A DNA stretch of 64,000 nt from Lamellibrachia satsuma (taxonomy: Eukaryota; Annelida; Polychaeta; Sabellida; Siboglinidae), in contig BSQZ01000013.1 of assembly GCA_033239005.1 (NCBI GenBank), positions 13,035,178 through 13,099,177 on the forward strand. Reading direction: 5' to 3'. The notes under the pieces were generated by a model. The model searched no databases, had not been told where the DNA came from, and saw nothing but the letters and a program-made list of their open reading frames with translations. Made by a program: the position numbers and the translations under genes. Shown here one piece after another: positions 1 through 40,642 of the stretch; position 1 is the first letter of the stretch, and every line of letters starts with the position of its first letter.

Positions 1-285
1 TAATTTATGTGAGCAGATGTCAAAAGTATCCACTGTATTATAAAAAAATTTGTTTAAATATGTGTATAAAATAAATTCATGATACTTAGAATGTTAAAAT
101 AAAATAAATGGACGGATCATGATAAACCATAAGAGCAGAAGATTAACGCAAGCCAAGTCATATTATTGGCAAAAAGGTTGGACAATCACATTAAATACAT
201 GACAATATGTTATTGATTAATACTGTTTTAACACATCAGTTCACATGAGATAAGCTCAGTACTTATACAAGCAAAGCTGAAATAT

Positions 286-735
286 TCACCACACAAAAGA
301 AAAACAGCGACATTTTTTGCGGCGCTGCCTGTTAGCCTTATGTTTATTTGATTCGACATGTCGGCGAATGTCATTTCCACCGCCATTACCAATAGAAAAA
401 TCTTCGTCACAAAACGTACAGTGCGCATAGCATGACAACCCGTTCGACGCCGGTACAATAAATGGCCATTGTGTTGTGTACGCCTTCCGATAAATCTGTG
501 TACGGGCACGTTTTCTAGGCAGCGCTTCATTATTTTCTAATGTTGTAGGCTCAGCTTTCCGCTTCGCACTTTCCATTTTGTATTCAAAACAACGTGGACC
601 ACTTGACTGTGTGCGCTTGCGCGATATCCGAGTTGTTGGCAAACGGTGCGCGCAACTCACGCCTAGCGGAGACATTATGAGATTAGTTTTAATTTCCATG
701 ACAGGTGGCGCCACGGTTTTTCGTAATTCTAACAT
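286..735 (-). pseudogene. BED-type zinc-finger fragment, hAT-like transposon remnant
   Basis: A 149-aa frame whose likely natural start is Met54 (MESAKRKAEP). Basic nuclear-signal-like PRKRAR is followed by a C2H2 BED finger: Cys106, Cys109, GGGNDIRRH with His126, and His132. BED fingers of this spacing belong to hAT transposases and domesticated ZBED-like proteins. The frame closes straight after the finger and no DDE catalytic region follows, so it is truncated. It lies downstream of PRRC2 exon 34 in transcription order, within its final intron or beyond. Confidence 0.6.
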
Positions 736-844
736 ACGCGATTCCGTAACAAAATGAATGAAAGCGTATTTCTGTATTTGCCATTAGATTCCGTAACAAA
801 TACGGAAAAATACGGAGGGTGCACAGGTCTGAGACTTCATAGAT

Positions 845-930
845 CAACTTTGCTCTGCTCAGAATTATAAACCATAATCACAGAAAATCATGGGATTGAC
901 AGATTATAATGATCAATCATCATCGCAGAA
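845..930. repeat. 85-bp dispersed repeat, copy A
   Basis: Shares GCTCAGAATTATAAACCATA, GGGATTGACAGATTATAATG and ATCATCATCGCAGAAC with copies at 8.22, 10.90 and 13.31 kb. Confidence 0.75.
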
Positions 931-1086
931 CTATTAAAATACATACATTGATGAACCAATATTAAAATGGCACAGTTGTAATAGTAAACACATCTGTTTA
1001 ACCAATATGTCCTACAGTGGATCAACAGGTGCAAAGAACAGGCTATTCTGTAATCTGCCATCATTACAAGAGAACAAGATACTTAC

Positions 1087-29801
<28,715 letters not shown>

Positions 29802-29809
29802 TGTGCAAA

Positions 29810-32490
29810 CAGGATCATTGACGTTTTTTCTAGGCTACCCTATGAACGGCCCGTGTAATCTGTATGAAAAGAAATGTATGTGCCATGTTACTTACTATTA
29901 CACAAATCAAGGTTCGAAATTAACAGTGGTCTGAGTCTACCAAAAATGCTGTCGGACCACGAAACCATGTGCAGTGGTCTGGTGGGCCACTGGAAATTTG
30001 TAGCCATTTTTTTTAGATCATGTTGATCTGTGAGCTAGTGCCAAAAGCGCCAGACGGTCTTTATATTGGCTGTTAAAACACAGAAGATACTCTATATGAT
30101 GAGACACTGAACAATACACTTGTGCCACTGACTTAACATGACATGGAAAACACGCCAGTTCACCGATAAAAACGGGATGTTGAAATATCGCTTGATCTCA
30201 TGTCAGAGCTCTGATCTCACATTAGACATATGGGGACAGTTTGTCTTGTTACCAGAAACGAGGCTCTGTGGGGAGAGTGCTGCTATTATTGATGTAATTT
30301 AAACATAAGACACATTTCAGTGCATTGGACAAACATGTATGCAACTATTCGTAATAATCACCACAGGAAAGATATCGGCAAACAACAGCCCCTGACATGT
30401 TTACACATTTGAAGCGTGCATGTGCCAAAATCACGTCAACCCAGTTAAAACTAGTTTTGTGCTGCCATCTATTTGATAGTGGTGGAAGTGTTTTGCTGCA
30501 AAATGTGATATATACGCCACGATAATGACTGATGAAATCATAATTTTTTTACTAAGGTTGTATTTCATGAAGTGCCAGAAGCTTTTTGACGATTATATAA
30601 TCGATAACCGATCGGTTTGGCCAAACCGCTTATAGATGATGAAAATTAAACTCCCAACATGCTGGTCATTGCTTGGCTGCCCCAGCTATAAAATATGTAG
30701 CTCGACCTTATAGAAATCAGTGTTTGTTTGCGCCATCATTTCAATAATAAATATAATGAACACTTGTGTATTGGACTGCAGCAAACCAGCAAATGATGAG
30801 CTTATAGTCGTGGAAATTAGTTAAGGCCAGACACGGCAGCTGAAATTATGTATTTTGGAAAAATATACTCAAAATGTGTTTCCTCCGTATTCTTATAGCT
30901 TTGTATGTTAATTATCAATAAAGTAAATTTTTTTAATGATTACATACCTCTAAATCACTTTTATTCATGAATAAAGTGTGCCCCTATAAAGTAATAATCC
31001 CATTTTGATTCTCAAGATGGAGAACAAGTTCGAAAATATGTGATGTTTAGACCTTAGCAACTCTGCTGTAAATTCACTGTACGCCATCTTGTTTAGTACG
31101 GATAGATTCCCCTTTCTATTCTATAACCGCCTGTCTAGACGGCATCCCCACCCTTTGACCTGCATTCGCTGGACATTGTCATACATGCAAGCAGGATTCT
31201 ATTGACTATCTCTTTATATGGTAACCAGCATCGTGCTACGTCACCATCGTGACGCTCTGCTGTACTTGCTTTGATTGATTGATAATGTTATTTTCACTCT
31301 GCAACATACTTAGTTATACACTATTTTCGATGGCCGAGTCATTTGCGACCCAAGTTTACCGGATATTTGCATAATGATGTGTGGTCTCCCACAATGCTAA
31401 GCTTGCAACCGCGTGGTGACCCGAATATTTCCATATATGGGGCGGACGTGATCTCCCACAATGCTGCTATTTCCGAGTGTAAACAATGATGGTGTCTAAC
31501 GAAAGTTATGATCGAGTCTGAGCGAATAAATTTTCCACAAAGCATGGTTTTGAGCAGGCATCAACAATCCGAATGAGCAAAACCAGTAGGATATTATGTC
31601 GTTTTTATATCATAATAACTGTTCTGGCTTCATTTTGCATTCTTGACGTGATAGTGGAGAAATGTCCAATCATTTATAAACTGTTTCACTTCACTGACGG
31701 ATGCTGCCCACACGATTATCAAAGAAGAACTTTTGTCCATAATATAAATGAGGTTTACTTATGCAGCTCAAATATCTTACTGTAATCATAGAGGTTTTAT
31801 GTATTTAACTGGTTAACACAAACAATGAACCATTTTCGTCTATTGGAAGGCACAATGCACTGAGTCTGAGAGCATAACCATCAATAAAAACGTTGGGGTT
31901 TCTTATAGTATTTAATTTTACACTTACTGAAATGCGTTTATTCAGCATCACCTTTTGTAACGAGACACATGGGTATCGGCTATTGCATATCGTAAAAACG
32001 AAAGGCCTTCGAACAAGAAACGAAGTCCAAAAACGAACTGCTGTGTGCTCGCCAGTTTGAGTGGCTTCGAATTTGTTACAGAATATATAGTAAATAGGTA
32101 TATAAAATTAAGGTCGTACATACAATAGTACAGATTAGATATATGTATAATTAGGCCGATCTTAATTGAACTCTTAATTACGAGTGAAACTGTAAGGAAA
32201 AGTGAAGCCATTCTCGACTGGAACCGAAAATTTCGAATACACTCAAAGTGACGTTTATTGTACTGCCACTGCGACGGGTAAATAAACGGAACACAAAGAT
32301 CCATATCATAGACCTAGATGCTATTTTCTGGTGGTATTCGCAGAAGCTGGGCCTTACGGAATAACACAAAAGATCACTGAATGTCAGTAACGCAGACTAG
32401 ACAGCGTCGAACCCGTTCAGACACAAAGCTTTCGGTAGACGGACAACCCGGATGAAGTTAATAATTGCGCATATATAATTGTTATGAAAT
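29810..32490. other. PRRC2 5' intron, no gene seen
   Basis: AT-rich. The only structure noticed is a partial second copy of the TTAA MITE beginning TTAAGGCCAGACACGG at 30822 and running to about 30990. Short frames here have no family features. Confidence 0.5.
30822..30990. repeat. Partial copy of the 9-kb MITE, inverted
   Basis: TACTCAAAATGTGTTTCC, GCTTTGTATGTTAATTATC and TTACATACCTCTAA align in order with the reverse complement of 9,330-9,470. The other end could not be identified. Confidence 0.55.
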
Positions 32491-32499
32491 AACACTTAC

Positions 32500-32640
32500 T
32501 CCGGTCCGTTCTGGTGGGTGAGAAGAGAAGATCAATCTAGATCGTTGTAAAGATTCTCCGTTAACGGATGGTTTCGGATTTTAACGGATAGTTCTGTATT
32601 ACGAACCAACTCCTTCTCTAATCCAAAATGGCGAACTACG
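32500..32640 (-). other. Probable non-coding first exon of PRRC2
   Basis: On the minus strand the sequence runs from a YY1-like GCCATTTTGGA (32627-32617 area) to ACCGGA followed by GTAAGTG (donor after 32500). No ATG-led frame joins exon 1 obviously, so it would be 5' untranslated. The distance to the ATG exon is 2.7 kb. Inferred. Confidence 0.5.
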
Positions 32641-32654
32641 ACGTCTAGATCACA

Positions 32655-33184
32655 GAATATGCAAATGACCTTTAACGAGTGATGTCATTAGATCCCACAA
32701 TTCCGTTCGAGTACGAGTTCAGACAGGTTCAGAGGAGGTAAGTGGGTGTGCACACTTCATGTTTACATGTTAAGCTCCGCCCACTCGATAAGGTACTTTG
32801 TACATACTCTTGTTTAATTGCTGTATTTTAACTATTTGTAACCTTTCTAATCTGTACGCGGTGATGTATTTATTAATTAATCACATCGGAATCACACTGT
32901 TGCAATAGTTACGGTTTTCAGGATGTGCATCATTAGTTTTATTGAGTTGTAAAGGAATAGTGTTTTTTTCGTAAACCAAATGAATATACTTATAAATTAT
33001 GAGATATCTAACCCACAAAGCAAATTTTAAGGACATCAGAGATCACCACTATTAAGATGTGACTTTTTTACTTAAATGTCAATTTCTTAATATCGCCCGT
33101 TGTCGTACGTTATGTTGTGGGCGTTGAACCTTTGGTTACAACTTACATTTTATATTTTGCAGCTGTCAGACTCAAAGGCCAAAG
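32655..33184 (+). ncRNA. Putative divergent spliced transcript at the PRRC2 promoter
   Basis: Plus strand: AGAGGAG followed by GTAAGTGGG gives a strong donor after 32737. About 425 bp later TTATATTTTGCAG precedes a 22-nt exon (33163-33184) closed by GTAAAG. No long reading frame. Start and further exons are unknown. Confidence 0.35.
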
Positions 33185-33189
33185 GTAAA

Positions 33190-33985
33190 GCAAATTATTG
33201 TCGGTGTTGTTTTAATGTGGCAGGAATGTCTTTATGCTGCGCGACCATGTTGAGTAGGATGTAATATATACTGCATGACATGTTTAAAATTCAGTTCCAA
33301 TTACATGGAAATCGTTTCAACATATTTTAGGTTAATAATATTACACCGGACGAATAGCCACTCCGTTATAAGTTATCATCCACTATGTATAGGACACCAA
33401 TTTGTTAGAATTCTTCTAAGCACCAGCTTTATGTTCAGATTTCTCAGAGATCATCAAATCACATGCAACATCGTGTGGACCTCGCGAGTATCACATGGAT
33501 TTATGCAACGTACGCTGAACCACTTTGAGATAACGAAGTTGTCGCAAAGTGTTATACATCATTGGAAAGGTCTATTATTAAGATACGTCATTGTATCAGT
33601 TGTATGGCTGTATGTTAATTAGTTTTCATGTTAAAGCACTTTAATTACACCCCCGTCCACGTTTTCAAAACATGTTTTTTTTTCTATTTTGTTCAAAAAG
33701 CGTACCTGGCCTAAAAAATAAACCTACATTAATGCTAGTGTTCTTTTTTTGCATATACTGGGACTACTACATTTTGTCAACCTATTAGTGGTCAACATAC
33801 AACTGTAGCTTATTCGTTATTTTGCCTGCAACAGAGTTGCAAACATTGAAAAAGTGACCAATTTCGCCACCTTATATGTGACCATGTTGTAAACTTAAAT
33901 ATGATACACCATATGCACTGAATAATTACTTGTTCATATGCTATACACACATGTGTGTTGTCTGTGCTGTTATGTCTTTAATAGC
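33190..33985. other. Intergenic, no gene seen
   Basis: AT-rich; the open frame at 33275-33622 has no recognisable features. Confidence 0.4.
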
Positions 33986-33989
33986 TATA

Positions 33990-34219
33990 ACTGAAGTGGT
34001 GTTGGCCACATCGTCAGACAAGAAGGGAATTAAAGGGAAATATTAGAGAAAGTGGTTGACGGTCAGACGAAGAGGCAGACGAAGACCAAGAGTGACACGG
34101 AGAGACAACTGCAAGGCATGGATGGAGAACATGAAGTATGAAGATCTGGTCAGAATGGCACAATGCAGATATGAGTAGCGGTCCGTGATAGCTGACCTTC
34201 CGAGAGGAGATGACACCAC

Positions 34220-34250
<31 letters not shown>
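33990..34250 (+). mobile_element. LINE 3' end with (GAT)n tail
   Basis: Plus-strand frame reads RRGRRRPRVTRRDNCKAWME and later VRMAQCRYE, a stop, then SVIADLPRGDD, the usual C-terminal signature of non-LTR retrotransposon proteins (RGRP..W.D......A.DR..WR). It ends in (ATG)n microsatellite at 34221-34250, a typical LINE tail. 5'-truncated and interrupted by TAG. Confidence 0.6.
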
Positions 34251-34251
<1 letters not shown>

Positions 34252-35079
34252 GTTGTATCATGCATGGTTACATAGGAAATAAAATGTATACAAATAGTGT
34301 GTGTTTATGTGATAAAATACCTTTGAATATATGCAATAGTTGCGAGCCTAATTAAGTATTATATTATATATAATACTTTAATCATACAATTGCCTTGTCC
34401 GCTTCTGGTGTCATTCCTCTTACGCCCGTGAACATACGAATTCCGTGGGAAATCGCGAAGCTTTACTGAAACAAATACATAAGAAAGACTACGCATTTGT
34501 CCATTTCCAGCCAGCATCAAACAATACTGGAAATATTATCAATGAAACAGCTCAGACACGTGAAGAGAACCGCCAAAATGTTGTTTTGGGTCAATGTCTA
34601 TACCAATGATTGAGCGATATGCTTTGGAAAAGGCTCGCGGTAACATAACTACTAGACTTCAACAAACCCAGCCGTCTTTGTCATACCCACGCGGAGCCGC
34701 GAGAGACGTGGAGAGAATGTCGACCATATTTTTTTAACATTTCACAAGAGTATCAGGAATTACTCGATAGTAACAGGAATGACACAGGTAAATAAATCAG
34801 TTCACAGACACACGAAGAGAACATTATTCAGGGCTTGCCCCCTAGAATATAATCAAAATGATAGTCAGCATTTTGATTGCAACATTCAAAAAATCCCCTT
34901 GTTTGTTCACAATCGAATATTTTATTATCACCGAAACCACATAATTTTCAAAAACGAATTTTTTTTTAACACAGCCCTGGTAACGAGGTCAGAGCTAGCC
35001 CTGGTAACGAGGCCAGGGCGCATTCAGTGGCCAATATCTCGTCTAGTCATCTGAAAATAGCCTCCAGATGGTTGGGTCG

Positions 35080-35716
35080 ACCTGGAAGTGTCGCCGATTC
35101 TTGGTCACTTGCATTGGCTCGTCAGTAATATACACCACACTCTCAAAGCTGTACCAGCAGAAGTCTCGTATCACTGGCCAGAACAAAACCTGTTGGGCCC
35201 GATACGACACACGCAGCCGACCTCGACATCTGTCTCGTCTGTGTGCGTGAAGGTGCCGGGGTAAGGCTGATCCTTCTATTCAACAACACGTCACTTTCCA
35301 ATTGCGATGTCGATCCCTTCACCTTCCACGGTCGCAATGGGTCCACCCTACGAGCAAAATAAAACATGTGTTGAAATGTTGGTGGGACAGAATTTATTTC
35401 ATTCCAAGCCCGCATCTGATTTTGTGAATTTATTGTAGAGCTGGCTTCAAGTAAAACTATGCAGGAATCACCTTGCACACTTTAGTAGTATACACTCAAT
35501 GCAATCCTTATACATGTGCCGCCGCAACACCGACTTTAAGCCACGTGCATCCAACATCAATAAGTAGGATCACGATACAGCAGGAAGTGTAGAGGCGGCA
35601 TGGCGTGCACTTCGAGTCCTCGACGATACGTTGACAAATGTACTCACCATCATATATTTGAACGCGGTTGTCCCTTCGACCACGCCCGCTTTCCGCACGT
35701 CAGTAGGGTTGATAGG
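35080..35716 (-). pseudogene. Decayed spliced gene fragment of unknown family
   Basis: An exon at 35716-35648 has acceptor TTATTGGCAG, donor GTGAGT and exactly 23 codons (PINPTDVRKAGVVEGTTAFK and three more). Next, an acceptor GCTCGTAG precedes GGPIATVEGEGIDIAIGK, then two in-frame stops, then DQPYPGTFTHTDETDVEVGC. A frame change leads to YSFESVVYITDEPMQVTKNR and a closing stop near 35051. The sequence reads like real protein with stops and a shift, i.e. a pseudogene, but I cannot name the family. Confidence 0.4.
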
Positions 35717-35955
35717 CTGCCAATAAATAAGCATAATATAATATAGTGGTTAACTTTTCCTTGTTTTTTTTAACTTTACTCATTTTATCGGCCACGCTGA
35801 AAAACATGGAAGTTTCATTTTACGTCTTTCACATACTAAAACTCGCTTAGATGATAGTTCTTTGTGAAGGGCACTGGCCCCGCCCTAAAGAATTGATACC
35901 AACGACACAATAGGACTGCACGAATTATACTTAGATGAAATTAGTGCTATATACT

Positions 35956-36950
35956 GCAGGCAGTTACTTGCACATTGTGGTATTCCGGTAAAGATCATCA
36001 GACTGATCCGTACAACTTATGAACCATCCACTTACCAGGTTGTCCACAACAGCTCCTTCACTGAACCCTTCTCCATATTAACAGGGTCTGCCAAGGATGT
36101 CTGTTGTCACCATTCCTGTTCCTGCTGGCAGTTGACTGGATTATGGCATCAACAATAGAAGGCTGCCAGCGGGGAATCCAGTGGACACTCTCCAAACAGC
36201 TGGAGGATATTTACTTTGCAGATGACGTCGCACTACTTTCACATCGTCATGACAACAGGCAGGACAAGGCGACATCACTGTATGAGTCTGCTGCAAAATT
36301 GGGTCTGAAGATCAACAAAAAGAAAACCAGGGCTATGAGAGCAAATCACGTGAACAAGAATAGCATCCAGTTGGACATAGAAGACGTGGAGCAGTTCACA
36401 TACCTGGGGAGTGTTGTGAGCAGAGACGGTGGCACAGACTGAGACATCAAAAGCAGGATAGGGAAAGCCACAGCAGCGTTTAAGACCCTGAGACCCATTT
36501 TGACGTCACATATCATCTCCGTCAAGACCAAACTTCGGATTTTTAACGCCAATGCAAGTCAGTCCTTCTTTATGCGTGTGTTAAGGCCTTAACACACAAA
36601 ATGCAGACCTTCATTAGCAGATGCTTGAGGGCCATCTTTCACATCAAATGGCAGGAAAAAATCACAAATGAAGAAATTTGGAGAAGAACAGGACAAGCAC
36701 AAGCAGAAGCCAAGATTAAGAGAAGAAAGCCAACGTCCAATTAACATGGTACGCCATGCTCTAAAATGGAACCCGCAAGGGAAACGGAAGAGAGGAAAAC
36801 CACGCTCCACTTGGAGAAGGTCTGTGGAGACTCAAGGGCGGACGTTGGGACACTCCTGGGGTCAGCTGGAAGTTTTGTCCCGAGACAGGGCCAAGTGGAG
36901 GAAGCTTGTGGTCGACATATGCTCCATACGGAATACAAGGGTATAATTCA
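35956..36950 (+). mobile_element. RTE-like LINE, reverse transcriptase C-terminal half, decayed
   Basis: Plus strand: a degenerate GVRQG-like segment, then LSPFLFLLAVDWIM-type sequence, the catalytic YFADDVALLSH (FADD box), KTRAMRAN, FTYLGSVVSRDGG, a stop at 36440, IGKATAAFKTLRPI, and the tail PQGKRKRGKPRSTWRRSVET with AKWRKLVVDIC. Frame breaks occur near 36090, 36440 and 36590. The 5' half with the endonuclease is missing. Motifs match RTE/SR2-type elements. Confidence 0.8.
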
Positions 36951-37060
36951 AAAGTAAATCACTGCAGGTAGAGAAATTATGCGTGCAAACTTTACTGATT
37001 TACGAATATTAATGAATATTGTAATTCAAAGTCGGTGATGATATGATATATTTCCATTCA

Positions 37061-37140
37061 TCGTCATTCCTGTTACTGAATCGTCATTCCCGTTACTGAA
37101 TCGTCATTCCCGTTACTGAATCTTCAGTCCCGTTGCCGAA
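37061..37140. repeat. 20-bp tandem repeat, four units
   Basis: TCGTCATTCCCGTTACTGAA repeated with period 20 at 37061, 37081, 37101 and 37121; the last unit is diverged. The inverse GTAACAGGAATGAC also occurs at 34766 and 37147. Confidence 0.75.
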
Positions 37141-37144
37141 TCAG

Positions 37145-39055
37145 GCGTAACAGGAATGACAGTTACAGCAATGGCAATTTGACCTTCAATCCCCTGCCAA
37201 AAAAATCCACATTCTGGCCAATTAAAAATGACGTAATAACGGAACGTACACTGTTCATATTCATCAGCTTATCTGTTGTACATTTTCTCCCAGGTCTAGT
37301 TGCATTAGAAGAGCAACAGTAATGACATGTAATTAACCTAACCATGATGAGTGAGGTGACACTTTCCATGTGGAAACCAACATGCTGAATTAGACGTCAC
37401 GATGGTCTGTCCCAGATATTCCCGACACGAGGCGCCATCTATTGGGAAAACTTGAACGAGATCGATCTGTCTATGGTGAGAAAAGTGGCTTTGCGTTGTT
37501 GAGTAACAGGGATGACACGTGTGATATGATATGTGTGAGTTCGTCATGTGTGCTCGTCACGACATCGTCGTTAGGTTACTGAGGATGAACAATAAGATAA
37601 ATACGCCATAAAACACTTTTTTATTTTGATACGGCGAATACAGTGACCCAAACTTTGGGACAAGAGGAAAAAGTTGATTTTGATGATTTTGGACTCTGTC
37701 TTCATTCCAAAAGTCATTCACGTCGCATCTGGTTCAGATGTGTTGGCCACGAAAGTTTGTTCAGTCAAAATAATTAAAAATTTCAATTCCTGCAATTGGG
37801 ACTCAAAGGATACGTTCTATAGAGAATGGCCGATGTATCATGCAACAAATTTGAGTTAGAAAATATTTGAGGTAGGTCCAATTTTACGATTCACGAAATT
37901 AAGGTATACATTGTTGAGCATAGCCAAGCAATTTGTCTTCAGAGTGTTGCCACAATGTCATACAGATGGCATAGATCAAGGGACTGTGTTTATGTAGATA
38001 CACATGTGTAATTAACCAATTAAACACGCTAAAAAGCTCACTGTGACAACATAACGAAGAATGGGTTTATTCATGTTTGTAAATCAAAGTTTACCATTCA
38101 CCGGACGCTAAATATAAAAAATTAGTGCCGTAAATCATTATTTATGTAGTAGAAACGTATCACTGCACGGGCGTCGCCATCTAGCGACACAAGATGCAGT
38201 AAATTGTTGACATCGTCGCACGTGGGGGCGCCACTTTTAGCAGTGATGTACGTTACTAGCTAGAACTAGACACGCCCAAATATTGTCTAATAATGTTAAT
38301 GGTCAATGAAAGACATACACTTGTTTTTCCATGAATCAAGGTGAATCCCGGATTTGCGAGAATCATGACATTTTCCCCTTGAATAAAAACATACTTTCAC
38401 TTTAAAGTACAGTACCTTTATTAAGCTTTACAGACATAGGCACATTTTTATTATTGGTGGCCTATGTCAGCTGCTATGGACCGTAAAGAGTACTCCCTAT
38501 AAACAGGCTTCTGCGGGTACACGTTTTGGTCAACTTGCCGATCACAGCGCTACTAGCGCTGCCTAACGAGCTCCGACAGCTCAAGTCTCAAGTAGTTATA
38601 CCAAAGACCTTACATACTATATTACTTGGGTAAGACCACAGTTGACCTTCCAGTTTATCGTTTCACGAATGTAGGGCGTATTAAATTGCGATATGTGAAT
38701 TTAAAGAATTCATATGATGTGACATAAGTGCAATTGAGCAGGCATATTCACAGGTTTGTTTGTAGAAGCTACTGGCTGTGAAATGGTGCATTTTTTTGAG
38801 AGTTTAACAGGCGGAGGGATTTATGGGAATTTTTCTGCTATGGGCCACGTGGGCGCATGAATACATGGCTATTTTTGTCAAAATTGATGGGCATCGCACG
38901 TCGGGGCGTTTTAAAAGAGCTGGAGGTACATGATTTTAATCAAACTTGGTCAGCATGTCAATGAGATGATGGCAGTTGCTGTGAAAAAGTTTCAGAATTT
39001 TTAGTGGTCACGTTTTCTTATAATCAGATAAAACGTTAACATGGCCACCAATGCA
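37145..39055. other. Intergenic, no gene seen
   Basis: AT-rich with no supported coding sequence. GCCATCTA motifs at 37432 and 38174 are treated under findings. Confidence 0.4.
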
Positions 39056-39059
39056 ATTC

Positions 39060-39290
39060 TCAACTGTGGTCTGACTCCTACTATACATTGTCTTTGGCTA
39101 CACTCTAAACAGCCCAATCTTGAGCTAACACAGGAGTTTGGACCAACGGCTTTTAGTGTCTCTTCCGAAAGACACAGGCAAAGTGGGGTGAACGAAATTG
39201 CCCAAGTTTCGAAACGGCGGAGATTGAATCGAACCACTGTCCTCTCGATCGACTGGCGGGTGTTCTAACCATTAGACCACCGCTACCCAT
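39060..39290 (-). mobile_element. tRNA-derived SINE, minus strand
   Basis: On the minus strand the head GGGTAGCGGTGGTCTAATGG (A box) and GTGGTTCGATTCAATC (B box) lead into CTTGGGCAATTTCGTTCACC, CTTTCGGAAGAGACACTAAA and GTTGGTCC. Same family as 25.55 kb. Confidence 0.7.
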
Positions 39291-39857
39291 AAATCAGCTA
39301 TTTATGGAACCACAAAGAACTGAAAGCAGTTTTGAATTTATATTAGGCTGCACCAGTTATTAATATCCAGCATTTGTAAACAAAAACATTATATTATTCA
39401 TTTGTTTACAGACCAATACTAGATATGTTGGCCTATAGTAAAGACTAATTCGTGATAACTTCTTTCTCTGCAATTATTTATTTTATTACTTTGTGATTGA
39501 TGTAATATGATTCATTATTTAATGTGATTGTGATGAATATCACATAATTATTCATTGGTTTCATTCACACCCTACAAATCTGAGCATCAACAAACCTGGT
39601 GCACGGTGGGCGAAATCAACAAAGGAAGGAGTTTAACTCACAAGCTGAGATACACTACCTCTCTTTGTACACGTCTTGTGGCCCCACGATTTACCCTAAT
39701 CTGGGAAGATTTGAAGAAGGCATTGTTAGCCATTAGGGTATCACCCTATTAGTGGACATTCTAGCTATTGTTTGGACCTTACCTCCAACTCATGCCTGCG
39801 TGAATGACCTGCACAGTTGATAATGCCTCCCATTCAGACCTGGGGCATATACATCGT

Positions 39858-40642
39858 GTATCTGTATCTTTTGTATCTAGATACATTTTTTCGAAGTATC
39901 TGTATACTTTTGTTGTTAAAAATTAAAAGTATCTGTATATAGATACAGTGGCAATGTATCTGAATGTTCAGATACTTTTCAGATACAATGTATATCACAA
40001 ATTTTGCTGGAAATATTCCATTGGTGAATTGCAATTAGATAGAGAAGCCAGTAATTACTCAAGAATGTTGATGAAGGAATATTGCTTCATTGATAATTAT
40101 ATAATTAGTAATTATATTTGTTTCATGTTTTTAAAAGCAATTAGCCAAGCCATTTGGATCACTCAGTCATTCATATGGAAATATTGAGCAGATCATGAAG
40201 TGACACATGTCAAACATCAAATAACATCATAACAATTGAGTTTACTTTGATGCTTGCCATGTGAATCATATAAAAGATGAGCTGTTTATGTCAGTGTCAG
40301 TATTACTAGTTGACACTGATCAAACCATCTCTCTGATATTGACTTGATAAATTTATTTAACCATGGGTATCCTGGACCATTATGTCCTCCCAGCGAACAC
40401 TGATGACAATTTTAGAGAAAGTTGAACTGAGAGATTGATGATTATACTACAGCTGTATGTATGATATTACTTGAAGAATGTTCAAAGCGGTATCGAATAT
40501 GTATCTGTATCTAGGTATATTTGAATGTATCCGTATCTGTATCTAGATACATTTAAAATTCATGTATCTGTATCTGTGACATTTCCAATGTATATGTATC
40601 TTATCTAGATACATTGGTGATGTATCTATGTATCTGCCAATA
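39858..40642. repeat. Region bounded by GTATCTAGATAC-rich clusters
   Basis: Two clusters (39858-39990, 40497-40642) are made of variants of GTATCTGTATCTAGATACAT in both orientations. They border about 500 bp of ordinary AT-rich DNA and may be the subterminal repeats of one DNA transposon. Confidence 0.45.

Noticed and set aside
31948..32304. 118-aa minus-strand frame upstream of PRRC2
   Set aside because: No family motif, no splice or promoter support, AT-driven composition.
34200..34250. Poly-His/Asp frame
   Set aside because: (GAT)n tail of a LINE read in other frames.
37061..37140. Possible CRISPR array
   Set aside because: 20-bp units are directly abutting with no spacers, and the context is an animal genome; a simple tandem repeat.
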